Shown here piece after piece: positions 35,014 through 43,662 of a stretch of 64,000 nucleotides of DNA (its first letter is position 1; each line of letters begins with the position of its first letter). The DNA is from Fischerella muscicola SAG 1427-1 = PCC 73103. GTDB taxonomy: Bacteria > Cyanobacteriota > Cyanobacteriia > Cyanobacteriales > Nostocaceae. Where the stretch lies: the NCBI RefSeq assembly GCF_000317245.1, contig NZ_AJLJ01000076.1:1-64000 (forward strand). Direction: 5' to 3'. The notes under the pieces are model-generated. The model had not been told where the DNA came from, made no database searches, and worked only from the letters and a program-made list of their open reading frames with translations. A program made the translations under genes and the position numbers.

Positions 35014-35463
35014 TTATTTGCGATCGTCAAGCAAAACCTCAAAATGTTTGACATTAGGTTCTAGTTCCAGAAGATATTCTTTGTCTCTGGGAAGAAATCG
35101 AGTCTTTTCAATATCATTACCTGCAAACTTACGAATTGCGTCTAATGACTCCCAATAAGAAATCACAGTAAACTCTGTAATATTACCAGCAGTACGGCGA
35201 AAAACCTGCGCTCCTAAATTACCAGGAATTGATTCAATTTTCTTGATACCAGCTTCCTTCAGATAAGCATAATACTCATCTGCTTTAGAAGTGAGTGTTC
35301 TACCATTCCAGATTCGTGCGATCGCTCGTTTATTTTGGGAAGGATTATTATTTGTTTGGCCAATAACTGGCGAATGGTTAACCTGTGCGAAACAAGCAAA
35401 AGGTAAGCTACATAGCAATACTCCCAATCCAAATAAGATACCAAGATATTTATCCCGTCTCAT
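35014..35463 (-). CDS. Secreted ABM-domain (monooxygenase-like) protein
   Basis: From the internal ATG at 35463 the product begins MRRDKYLGILFGLGVLLCSL and ends its signal near FACFAQVN; the longer frame from 35529 adds 22 residues ahead of it and is less likely. The mature part (ARIWNGRTLTSKADEYYAYLKEAG, then VISYWESLDAIRKFAG) matches the antibiotic-biosynthesis-monooxygenase (ABM) ferredoxin-like fold. Export of such a domain is unusual. It is in an apparent operon with the NTF2-like gene. Substrate unknown. Confidence 0.78.
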   Translation of the reverse strand: MRRDKYLGILFGLGVLLCSLPFACFAQVNHSPVIGQTNNNPSQNKRAIARIWNGRTLTSKADEYYAYLKEAGIKKIESIPGNLGAQVFRRTAGNITEFTVISYWESLDAIRKFAGNDIEKTRFLPRDKEYLLELEPNVKHFEVLLDDRK

Positions 35464-35645
35464 ACTTAGCTTCTCCATAAAAACCGTGGAAAAGTGCCTG
35501 TGAAACAAGAATATCTCGGTATCCTGCAAATATAGACCTAAAATTTCAAAAAATTAAAATATTAATCACTCCATTAATTTGTATCATAAAAACTCTGCGT
35601 TCCTCCGCGTTTAAAAAAGCTTATTTTGTCACTTCTAAATAATAT

Positions 35646-36664
35646 TCAAAGATGCGGACGATACTCACGCAAACTTTCATAAGCAGCTTGGCCTTGCAAC
35701 AATCCATAAATATTATGGGCTTCGCGATGCTCACCACCTCTGCCTTCCATAAAATGCCGTGTTATTTTGGGTAGAGAGCGATCGCCTTTGCTAACGAAAA
35801 CTGCTGGCTCGTTCATATCGTGCCAGAATCCTGCGGCACCAACATCAAGTAAGTATGCGTACTGCCGACTCCACCAGCTACGTACTTTGGGATTAGTAAA
35901 ATCTGGGAATGCACACCAACCTGGCTACACAGGAGCGATCGCTAACCATTGGTCACAAGTTAAGGTTGTGAGCCAGTTGTCAAGGGGATTTTAGAAGGTG
36001 CTTGAAAGAAAAATTCAGATGTGCCTCGTTGTTTCTCAGGGAAAGGTGCAACAATGAGCTTCATGTTTGGTTTTCGTTGTCGTTTAACAATGCCTAAGTC
36101 CTGCGGTCGTTGTGTCTTCTTCGCGTGGTCTCGATTAGTCTTTCGGCTTTGGCTCACGGTTCTCACAATCGCTCAATTACTTGTTTTAACTGAGTTTCAC
36201 ATGATTTTTCCTGAAAGCAAATATTACCCGCAGATTCATTGATAATGATAATCAAATAAAGGAGTGGGGGAAGAGGCGAGCGTCGCTCGCCTCTTCCCCC
36301 ACGGCACGATTATCATTCTTATACATATTTATTTCTACTCAAAGACGTATTGACAAAATTCGCTCACTTTTAACTTGTGACCAATGATCGCTAACTGTCC
36401 ATTAGGGTAAGTACAAAATCCATCCAGTATTTGACCCTCTAGATATAAGTTGCTGCCACGGCTACACTTGATTCCTGGATTATTAATTGTAATAAATTTT
36501 ACTCCCAGATTGCCAAGTTCTTGTGTAAAACTAGCTAAGTGAGGATAGCGTAACGGATCGATAGTAAAAGCACGAAACCCAACTTGACAATCAATATCTA
36601 GGTGAATGGCGCTTAAAGGCAAATTATGCGACTGAAAAGCTTTAGCTTCGTTTCTGATTGAGGT
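35646..36664 (-). pseudogene. GH31 alpha-glucosidase fragment, interrupted
   Basis: Two pieces of one GH31 gene on the minus strand. Upstream piece (36387-36664): LPLSAIHLDIDCQVGFRAFT, LGVKFITINNPGIK, FCTYPNGQLAI. Downstream piece (35646-35946): PGWCAFPDFTNPKVRSWW, AGFWHDMNEPAVF containing the GH31 DMNEP motif, ending LREYRPHL and TGA. They are separated by a 440-bp element with 9-bp target duplications; removing it joins NGQLAI to APV in frame. The next codon is TAG where GH31 proteins normally have Trp (PVWPGWCAF). Both ends of the roughly 780-residue family are missing. The remaining frame cannot give a working enzyme. Confidence 0.88.
35947..36386. mobile_element. 440-bp inverted-repeat element in the GH31 gene
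   Basis: Identical 17-bp inverted ends CATTGGTCACAAGTTAA (35947-35963 and reversed 36370-36386), flanked by a direct 9-bp duplication ATCGCTAAC (35938-35946 and 36387-36395). The interior has no intact transposase; a Lys/Arg-rich minus-strand frame (35960-36166, KRQRKPNMKL) may be the tail of a degraded one. A near-perfect 39-bp hairpin (GTGGGGGAAGAGGCGAGCG arms, about 36263-36301) lies inside. A MITE or a decayed IS. Confidence 0.85.
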
Positions 36665-36793
36665 TTATGTTATTACTAATTGAGACAAGTGTAATTTAAA
36701 ACATATCCAGTCTCTTTATATGAGTAGTAATTTTTCACTTATAATTATTAGTATCCAGAAAACCCAGATAATATTTAGGTTTGGCGGTATCAG

Positions 36794-38869
36794 ATGCTGC
36801 CATATTCAGACAATAACCATCAATCTGTTAACACTACCGAGACAAAATCGGATCGATTTTTGGTGTGTGGATTAGGAAGTTTAGGTCAGCATTGTGTAGC
36901 AATTTTAAAAGAATATGGTGTAGCTGTCAGTGCAATTGATCAGGTGCGTTCTAAAAACTGGGAAGTACCAAACTTACAAAATTTGTTAGAAGATTTATTT
37001 ATCGGTGATTGCCGTCAAACTAATATTTTAGAAAAAGCACAGATTCGCAAATGCCGGACTGTGCTTTTAGTTACTAGTGACGAACGAGTGAATATAGAAG
37101 CTGCTTTTGCAGCAAGACTTTTAAATCCTCAAGTTCGCTTAGTTGTACGTTCTAATAAACACAATTTAAATCAAGTTTTAAGTCAAAATCTTGGTAATTT
37201 TATTGCTTTTGAACCAAATCAATTAACGGCTTCCGCTTTTGCGCTTGCAGCTCTTAGTAATGAAGATTTGGGATATTTCAATTTGGAAGGACGCCAACTG
37301 CGAGTAGTAAAACGTCAGATTAAACCAGGTGATTTCTGGTGCCATCAATGGCAACTACATCAGCTTAATACTTCATATCGGCGAGTGTTAAATTACACTA
37401 ATAGCTCATCTGAACTACCCAATCAATTTTACCAGTGGGAACCAGAAGCAACAATACAGCCAGGAGACACTATTGTTTACATTGAACTTGCAGATATGCA
37501 GGAGCGATCGCAACGTTCTACTGTGAAGTCTAAACGAAACTGGCGCTGGTTGTGGCAACAAGTATTCGTACATATGTCATGGCAAAACCTCAAGCAGAAG
37601 TTAGCACAATTTTGGCGATTAGATCATCAATATCAGACGCTGAAAGTAGCAATTACTTGTGGAGCAACAGTATTATTACTGTGGTGCTTTGGAGCAATTT
37701 TATATAGCTGGTATTATCCTGGCATCAATATATTAGAAGCTTTCTATGCTGTAGCAGTCTTACTTTTGGGAGGATATGGAGATTTATATGGAGGTGTTGG
37801 ATTTGACAAAACTATTCCCGGATGGCTGCGCTTATTTAGCTTGATACTAACTTTAGCAGGTACAGCATTTGTCGGGGTCTTATATGCACTGCTTACAGAG
37901 AAACTTTTAAGTTCAAGATTTCAGTTTTTCTTTACTAGCACTCGTCCACCAATACCTCAACAAGACCATGTTGTGTTAATTGGATTAAATACAGTGGGTG
38001 AGCATATTGCCATTTTATTGCAAGAACTCCAGCAACCCCTAGTAGGAATTAACAATACATTCCTTGATGGAAATATACTACCCCAGATGCCGCTAATTGT
38101 TGGTAACTTTACTCAAACCTTCAATAATGCCAATCTTACCGATGCAAAAAGCGTGATTGTGGTTACAGATGATGAGATGGAAAATTTAGAAATTGGTTTG
38201 ATGGCTCATGCTCAAAATCCTGAATGTGGCTTGGTGATTCGTACTTACAATCGTCATTTTAGTGACAAAGTTGCACAGTTGTTTCCTTATGCACAGGTTT
38301 TGTGTGCCTCTGCTTTATCAGCAGAAGTGTTTGCGGCTGCGGCTTTTGGGGAAAATATTCTTGGTTTATTTCATTTAAATAATCAAGCGATTCAAGTAGT
38401 AGAGTACATGGTTGAAGCAGGCGACACTCTCAATGGCTTAATGCTTAGTGATATCGCCTATGGTTATGGTGCTGTACCGATTCTCTATCAAAAATTTGTG
38501 CAATCACCTCCTCAATCACCATCCAAATTTATGCCAGCTTATGAGATACGATTGGCAATAGGCGATCGCATGATAGTTTTAGCTAATAGTCATAATCTCC
38601 AGCGCATTGAAAGAGGTGAATTATCACCGCGAATCTGGCAAATCAAAGTTGAGAAAGCTTTGACTTCTGATGCAGTTTTTGATGGTGCAAATGTTATTAG
38701 TATCATTTCTGGTTGCGATATCAGTACAGCCAGACAATTTATGAATAATTTGCCTGCAAATTTACCATTAACAATGTATAAATCACAAGCCCAACGCTTG
38801 GTATTTAAGTTAAATAAATTAAGAGTTATAGCTAGTTTGCTACCGATTGATAGCCAGAGAGAAAATTAG
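36794..38869 (+). CDS. Dual-RCK potassium channel-like protein
   Basis: The 691-residue protein has RCK/TrkA-N domain 1 at residues about 20-210 (VCGLGSLGQHCVAIL, then the acidic strand end), two membrane helices (about 296-320 and 352-378) around a pore-like LLLGGYGDLYGG (about 336), and RCK domain 2 from about 394 (HVVLIGLNTVGEHIAILLQE). A TrkA-C-like region ends the protein. This order (RCK, TM-pore-TM, RCK) resembles ligand-gated K+ channels; the filter is GGYGD rather than TVGYGD, so selectivity should be tested. Start ATG 36794; an unrelated 38960 gene follows. Confidence 0.8.
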   Translation: MLPYSDNNHQSVNTTETKSDRFLVCGLGSLGQHCVAILKEYGVAVSAIDQVRSKNWEVPNLQNLLEDLFIGDCRQTNILEKAQIRKCRTVLLVTSDERVNIEAAFAARLLNPQVRLVVRSNKHNLNQVLSQNLGNFIAFEPNQLTASAFALAALSNEDLGYFNLEGRQLRVVKRQIKPGDFWCHQWQLHQLNTSYRRVLNYTNSSSELPNQFYQWEPEATIQPGDTIVYIELADMQERSQRSTVKSKRNWRWLWQQVFVHMSWQNLKQKLAQFWRLDHQYQTLKVAITCGATVLLLWCFGAILYSWYYPGINILEAFYAVAVLLLGGYGDLYGGVGFDKTIPGWLRLFSLILTLAGTAFVGVLYALLTEKLLSSRFQFFFTSTRPPIPQQDHVVLIGLNTVGEHIAILLQELQQPLVGINNTFLDGNILPQMPLIVGNFTQTFNNANLTDAKSVIVVTDDEMENLEIGLMAHAQNPECGLVIRTYNRHFSDKVAQLFPYAQVLCASALSAEVFAAAAFGENILGLFHLNNQAIQVVEYMVEAGDTLNGLMLSDIAYGYGAVPILYQKFVQSPPQSPSKFMPAYEIRLAIGDRMIVLANSHNLQRIERGELSPRIWQIKVEKALTSDAVFDGANVISIISGCDISTARQFMNNLPANLPLTMYKSQAQRLVFKLNKLRVIASLLPIDSQREN

Positions 38870-38959
38870 ATTGAAAAAGAATCGCTACCATAAAGGTGTA
38901 TGGCAATTTTAATCTTAAGCCAATCCTAAGCGATCGCTGTTGAGTTAGTATTTGACAAC

Positions 38960-39271
38960 ATGATACTAGAAGTTGCAATTCTTGATATTAAACCTGGTTT
39001 GGCTACTGAATTTGAAACTACCTTCAAAATAGCTTCAACTATCATTGCTTCTATGTCAGGATATATTTCTCATGAACTGCAACGTTGCATAGAAACCCCA
39101 AACCGCTATATTCTGCTGGTACACTGGCAAAAATTGGAAGATCACACCATTGGCTTTCGACAATCGCCAGAGTACCAACAGTGGCGTTCCTTACTACATC
39201 ACTTTTATCAGCCGTTTCCCACAGTGGAACACTATGAAGTTGTTTTACACAACTCCAGTAATTATGATTAG
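38960..39271 (+). CDS. ABM-domain protein, 103 aa
   Basis: A single antibiotic-biosynthesis-monooxygenase (ABM) domain: MILEVAILDIKPGLATEFE, then SGYISHELQRCIETPNRYIL, LVHWQKLEDHTIGFRQS, and EHYEVV at the end. Dimeric ferredoxin-like fold; members act as cofactor-free monooxygenases or haem degraders. A stand-alone gene; substrate unknown. It ends shortly before the convergent M48 peptidase. Confidence 0.87.
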   Translation: MILEVAILDIKPGLATEFETTFKIASTIIASMSGYISHELQRCIETPNRYILLVHWQKLEDHTIGFRQSPEYQQWRSLLHHFYQPFPTVEHYEVVLHNSSNYD

Positions 39272-39302
39272 TAAAGATGAAGCGATCGCACTCTACCGTA
39301 AC

Positions 39303-40166
39303 CTAACGATTATTAGCTATTTTCCTTTCTAAAACAGAAATCCGTTCTCTTGGATTTGGGTGAGTACTTAAAAACGCTGGTGGAGAAGAACGATTCACCA
39401 ATTTCTTTAAGAAAGCAGGCATAGCATTTGGATCATACCCAGCCTGTTGCAAATACTGCAATCCCTTAGCATCAGCATTAAACTCAGCCTCACGGCTATT
39501 AGGCAAGTCTACAGCCAGCTGATAACCCACAGCAGCCAATTTACTTCCATTTAAACCAGCCAGTGAAGCTGCACCTTGAGCTATTTGTGCTTGTCTGAGT
39601 TTGTCAATCAAGTCATCATTACAAATGTGAGCAATTTCGTGTGCCATCACCGACGCCAACTGGTCTTCATTATCCGCAGCGTTAATCAAGCCACTGTGGA
39701 CATAAACATAACCACCTGTGGTAGCAAAAGCATTAATGCTTGGATCTTGAACTACATAAAATTTAAAAGGAGTTTGAGAACAGCTACTGGAACGCACTAA
39801 TTTTTGACCAATTCTGGTAATATTTGCATTCGTACCAACTCTGTAATTACTGAGTACCTGCTGATGTATATTACTGCCTAATTTAACCTTTTCCTTAGTC
39901 GATAAATTAGAAAGTTGAAAATATTGAATTCCTGGAATAATTAAATCTTGAAATGGAAGCGCCTCAGCAGGTTTAGGAGCAGATAAACCTACACTAGCAG
40001 CAGTTCCCAAACCCAGGATCAAAGAAAGACCTTTATTTAACTTCTTAGGCAAACGAGAAAAATCTTCCTGACTTTGTGTTTTACTCTTCGAGAAGCCGCT
40101 TACCTTCGGAAGCTGCTCCGCGTCTACGCGTTTATGTGTACTTTGCGGTTCTTTAAAAAAAATCAT
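39303..40166 (-). CDS. M48-family metalloprotease with repeat-encoded N-terminus
   Basis: A zinc endopeptidase of the M48/BepA-HtpX group. The zinc motif HEIAH is in VMAHEIAHICND; the third ligand Glu is in NSREAEFNADAKGL. The mature part starts after a signal-like segment (LSLILGLGTAASVGLSAPKPAEA). The first 55 residues are odd: residues about 13-26 (RVDAEQLPKVSGFS) are encoded by a dispersed repeat (40092-40130) with in-frame ATG 40166 upstream. Length without the extension is about 240. Probably periplasmic or lumenal quality control. Convergent with the ABM gene. Confidence 0.88.
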   Translation of the reverse strand: MIFFKEPQSTHKRVDAEQLPKVSGFSKSKTQSQEDFSRLPKKLNKGLSLILGLGTAASVGLSAPKPAEALPFQDLIIPGIQYFQLSNLSTKEKVKLGSNIHQQVLSNYRVGTNANITRIGQKLVRSSSCSQTPFKFYVVQDPSINAFATTGGYVYVHSGLINAADNEDQLASVMAHEIAHICNDDLIDKLRQAQIAQGAASLAGLNGSKLAAVGYQLAVDLPNSREAEFNADAKGLQYLQQAGYDPNAMPAFLKKLVNRSSPPAFLSTHPNPRERISVLERKIANNR

Positions 40167-40196
40167 TTCTCCAACTCAAATGAATAATATGACTGC

Positions 40197-40303
40197 TATA
40201 GCAATCCTAATTGAGTTGTGAGAAAACACTCAATCCCAGATCCCCGACTTCTCTAAGAAGTCGGGGATCTCGCCTCTCACGAATAATTTAGGATTGCGAT
40301 ATA
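40197..40303. mobile_element. MITE-like palindromic element, copy 1
   Basis: About 107 bp with TATAGCAATCCTAA at one end and TTAGGATTGCGATA at the other, and the central hairpin GATCCCCGACTTCT / AGAAGTCGGGGATC. Near-identical copy at 43503-43607 and a diverged one at 59474-59578. Confidence 0.85.
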
Positions 40304-40391
40304 TCATTCTTGTATTATTTATATAATAACTAATTAAAACAGTTAAAACTTCTCTACCTTGGGGTTGGAATTGCCGTATATTGCTGAATTT

Positions 40392-41276
40392 TTACAAAGG
40401 AGTTAGCCAATAACTAATCCCACCAATTACTTTATTTTCAAACCCAAACTCATCTAATTGATCTAGTGGATGACCAATATAAGTCCAATGGGGTACATCA
40501 TATTCCACAGTCCGAAACCAACCATTTTGATTTAAAGCCTGTCTTTGAGCTTCATTTGCAACTCTTAAATCAATTGCTAATCCCCACAAATGTTGTGACG
40601 AACCAGGAGGCGCGACGGTTCCCAAGATTTTTTTCTCTTGGCCTTGTTGAACTCTTGCCAATGTTTTATTGTTCGCGTATTTTCTCCAGAATCTGAGATT
40701 AGTAGCAAAAGTACGAGTACAGTCACTATCGCCATAACCCGATTTTAAAGGAATATTAACTTGTGCCTTAGCCTGATTTAAGGCATCGGCTGCTGCTTTT
40801 TGTAAATAACAGTTATTAGTCCCATTAACTTTACCCATACTCAGAGTAAATTGAAATTCTTTTGTTTCATTCTCATCGCTAAATACTACTTTAGATGGAA
40901 GCTGAACCTCTGGATTATGATTGACAAAAGCTGCCCCATAGGCACGTAACAAAATATATTCATAAGTACCAGGTTGCGGAATTGCTAATAATTTATCGGT
41001 AATTGCTGCAAAAAACCGTTCTTTATTAGTTAAGTTTAAATTAAGAATGGGAGTAAGATTTGTCTGGGGAGTAGGGATGCTTATATGATTGAGTGTGCTA
41101 GTACAAAGTTGATTTAATTGCTGATGCTTGTTGAGTGAACCAGCAAGAATGCAACTTTCTGAATTACGAATATCTTGACTGAGGATTTTATTTTTTGTTC
41201 CATTGCTAGCAACTAGACTAAAAATAATTAGGGCAATAATAGTAGAAAAAGCAGTTTTTTTCCAAAATACTTTCAT
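40392..41276 (-). CDS. VanY-type D-alanyl-D-alanine carboxypeptidase (M15B)
   Basis: Trims D-Ala from peptidoglycan stem peptides in the periplasm. The 294-residue product has an N-terminal signal/anchor (about residues 7-23), a 140-residue unassigned region, and a C-terminal M15B domain with zinc motif SSQHLWGLAIDLR (SxHxxGxAxD) and the final ligand pair in DVPHWTYIG. The tail GGISYWLTPL follows. Cysteines at about 146 and 185 may pair. It is separate from wall-synthesis genes. Confidence 0.87.
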   Translation of the reverse strand: MKVFWKKTAFSTIIALIIFSLVASNGTKNKILSQDIRNSESCILAGSLNKHQQLNQLCTSTLNHISIPTPQTNLTPILNLNLTNKERFFAAITDKLLAIPQPGTYEYILLRAYGAAFVNHNPEVQLPSKVVFSDENETKEFQFTLSMGKVNGTNNCYLQKAAADALNQAKAQVNIPLKSGYGDSDCTRTFATNLRFWRKYANNKTLARVQQGQEKKILGTVAPPGSSQHLWGLAIDLRVANEAQRQALNQNGWFRTVEYDVPHWTYIGHPLDQLDEFGFENKVIGGISYWLTPL

Positions 41277-41329
41277 ATTTCATAATTCTATAGGTAGATT
41301 AATCCCTGATCGCCGTTCCCTGCTCTCAT

Positions 41330-41367
41330 TAAAAAAATAATGGAAGAGGTAATCAAACCTCTTCCAT
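41330..41367 (-). terminator. Terminator of ndhD
   Basis: On the minus strand an 11-bp stem ATGGAAGAGGT / ACCTCTTCCAT is followed by TATTTTTTT. Confidence 0.85.
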
Positions 41368-41424
41368 ATTTTGGAATATTTTCCCTGTCCTCGGCAAATA
41401 TTAACTATTAAGGCGATCGCAAGG

Positions 41425-43122
41425 TTATTTATCAATTCCTGAAACCGAAGCTATATTAGATTGTGTGGATTTAGGAAATAACAAACCCTTAGCAAATATT
41501 TGAGGATTGGTTTGAGAGATTTGGACGTAAGATTGGCGCACCTGAGTATTGACTGCGACAGTTTTTACATCATAAATCTCAGTAGCCAGTTTTGGATAAA
41601 CACCAATACCAATGGTTAGCAGCAAAAAGCAAACAGCGATAAATACTTCCCGTGGTTTAGCATCACTAAATTTTGCTTCAGTAGGTAGGACGCAGTTAGT
41701 ACCAAAACAAACTGCTTCATCATTGTCTTGGTTTTGCAAACTTGCATCTGTAATTCCACAGGTAGGAGCGACATCAGAACCGTAAAATACCTCTCTTAGC
41801 ATCGAGAGCAGGTATATCGGTGTGAGGATTATTCCTACTGCTGCTAAGAAAACCATCACGGTACAGAAAGTCGAACTGTAAATGTCGCTAGTGGTAACGC
41901 CAACAAAAACTGCAAGTTCACCGACAAAACCACTCATCCCAGGAAGAGCCAAAGAAGCCATTGCAGCAGCAGTAAACAACGCAAATACTTTTGGCATCGC
42001 TCGACCAATACCACCCATATCTGACATGATTAATGTGTGAGTGCGATCGTAGGTTACACCTGCAAGGAAGAATAAGGCTGCTGCAATCAAGCCGTGAGAA
42101 ATCATCTGTAGCATCGCCCCACTGATTCCCAAATCTGTAAACGATGCAATCCCCAGCAGTACAAAACCCATGTGAGACACCGATGAATACGCGAGGCGAC
42201 GCTTCATATTAGGCTGGGCGAAGGAATTCAACGCACCATAGATAATGTTGACAACACCCAAACAAGCCAGAATTGGTGCAAAATAAACGTGGGCATCAGA
42301 CAACAGTTCTAAATTAAGGCGAATCAACCCATATCCACCCATTTTCAAGAGTACACCCGCCAAAATCATCGACACAGGTGCAGAAGCCTCACCGTGAGCA
42401 TCAGGTAGCCAGGTATGCATCGGGAAAACAGCTAGCTTGACGCCAAAAGCAATCAATAATCCTGCGTAAAGCAACAGTTCAAGTCCTAATGGGTAATCCT
42501 TCATACCCAATTCGACCATATCAAAGGTCATATGATCGCCGTAGAGAGCCATTGCTAGCCCTGCTACTAAAATAAAAATCGAAGCTGCTGCGGTGTACAA
42601 CAAGAATTTTGTAGCTGCATAGCGACGCTTTTGTCCACCCCAAATAGAAACAAGCAGGTAGACGGGAACCAGTTCTAGTTCCCACATAATAAATAACAGC
42701 AGCATGTCTTGGGCAACAAACACGCCTATCTGTGCAGAATACAGCACTAACATCAGGAAATAGAAAAGGCGAGGTTTGCGATCGACTTGCCATGCTGCAA
42801 AAATCGCCAGCGTCGTTACCAATCCTGCTAGAAGTACTAGTGGAACAGACAATCCATCTACTGAAACAGCCCAGTTCAAACCCAACTGAGGTATCCAGGT
42901 GTATTTTTCTACAAGTTGAAGAGATGCGGTGGTGGGATCATAATTTTGCCAAAAGGCACAGCACATCAAGAAAAAGTCCATGATACCTACACCCAAGGCA
43001 TACCATCGCAGACGCTTACCGTCTTTATCAGGTACGAAAGGAATCGCTAGGGAAGCCACTAGTGGGAATAGGATAATCGTAGTGAGCCAGGGAAATTGAT
43101 CGCCTATCATGTTTATGAGCAA
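41425..43122 (-). CDS. ndhD: NAD(P)H-quinone oxidoreductase subunit 4
   Basis: Proton-pumping antiporter-like subunit of cyanobacterial NDH-1, acting in respiration and cyclic electron flow at the thylakoid. The 565-residue product has about 14 helices and the NdhD/NuoM stretch [27 protein letters not shown] with the essential Lys and surrounding [21 protein letters not shown] and [19 protein letters not shown] are also typical. The C-terminal tail after about residue 500 is variable. Which NdhD paralogue (NDH-1L type D1/D2) cannot be stated. No ndhF adjoins; a MITE-like element lies upstream. Confidence 0.94.
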   Translation of the reverse strand: MLINMIGDQFPWLTTIILFPLVASLAIPFVPDKDGKRLRWYALGVGIMDFFLMCCAFWQNYDPTTASLQLVEKYTWIPQLGLNWAVSVDGLSVPLVLLAGLVTTLAIFAAWQVDRKPRLFYFLMLVLYSAQIGVFVAQDMLLLFIMWELELVPVYLLVSIWGGQKRRYAATKFLLYTAAASIFILVAGLAMALYGDHMTFDMVELGMKDYPLGLELLLYAGLLIAFGVKLAVFPMHTWLPDAHGEASAPVSMILAGVLLKMGGYGLIRLNLELLSDAHVYFAPILACLGVVNIIYGALNSFAQPNMKRRLAYSSVSHMGFVLLGIASFTDLGISGAMLQMISHGLIAAALFFLAGVTYDRTHTLIMSDMGGIGRAMPKVFALFTAAAMASLALPGMSGFVGELAVFVGVTTSDIYSSTFCTVMVFLAAVGIILTPIYLLSMLREVFYGSDVAPTCGITDASLQNQDNDEAVCFGTNCVLPTEAKFSDAKPREVFIAVCFLLLTIGIGVYPKLATEIYDVKTVAVNTQVRQSYVQISQTNPQIFAKGLLFPKSTQSNIASVSGIDK

Positions 43123-43662
43123 AAATACTTATGAAGGGATATTACTATATTATTAAACTTTGTAAACTTTTTTTATAAGTATTTACCGCAGATAAGTATT
43201 GATAAAACTCTAGTGCCTATAGAACACAATAAGAAATCTCTATGATGAAGCTTAGAAGATTTTAGAATAGAGTTTTTTTGTTATTTCCATAAATGCTTAT
43301 TTATCCGATTTGATGGGGATTACAGCGATGCTAATCAATCGTTGCACAAAATAAAATTCATGAGTTGAGAAAGGGAATAGGGAACAGTATAGAAAAATTT
43401 GTAATTGATTTTGTTTAGATGCTTAATGATTTCATGAAAATCAAAAATTAAATTATAGATGCATAGAGATACACACAGATGAAAGCAGATAAGATAAATT
43501 ACTATAGCAATCCTAATTGAGTTGTGAGAAAACACTCAATCCCAGATCCCCGACTTCTTAGAGAAGTCGGGGATCTCGCCTCTCACGAATGATTTAGGAT
43601 TGCTATAGTGGTTTATTGCATTAATTTTGCTAATTCAAGTTCTCTTTGATATTCCCTAATCT
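43123..43662. other. Intergenic region holding MITE-like element copy 2
   Basis: AT-rich DNA with the palindromic element at 43503-43607. A 66-codon minus-strand frame (43335-43535) is AT-rich filler and is not called. The ndhD promoter is expected at 43123-43300 but no clear motif was seen. Confidence 0.6.
43503..43607. mobile_element. MITE-like palindromic element, copy 2
   Basis: 105 bp, ends TATAGCAATCC and GGATTGCTATA perfectly inverted; inner arms GATCCCCGACTTCT and AGAAGTCGGGGATC. Differs from copy 1 by only a few bases. Confidence 0.88.

Noticed and set aside
36021..36242. 73-codon plus-strand frame inside the 440-bp element
   Set aside because: Hydrophobic by chance, antisense to the possible transposase remnant; no start signal.
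43335..43535. 66-codon minus-strand frame
   Set aside because: Very AT-rich, partly overlapping the MITE-like element, no ribosome-binding site.
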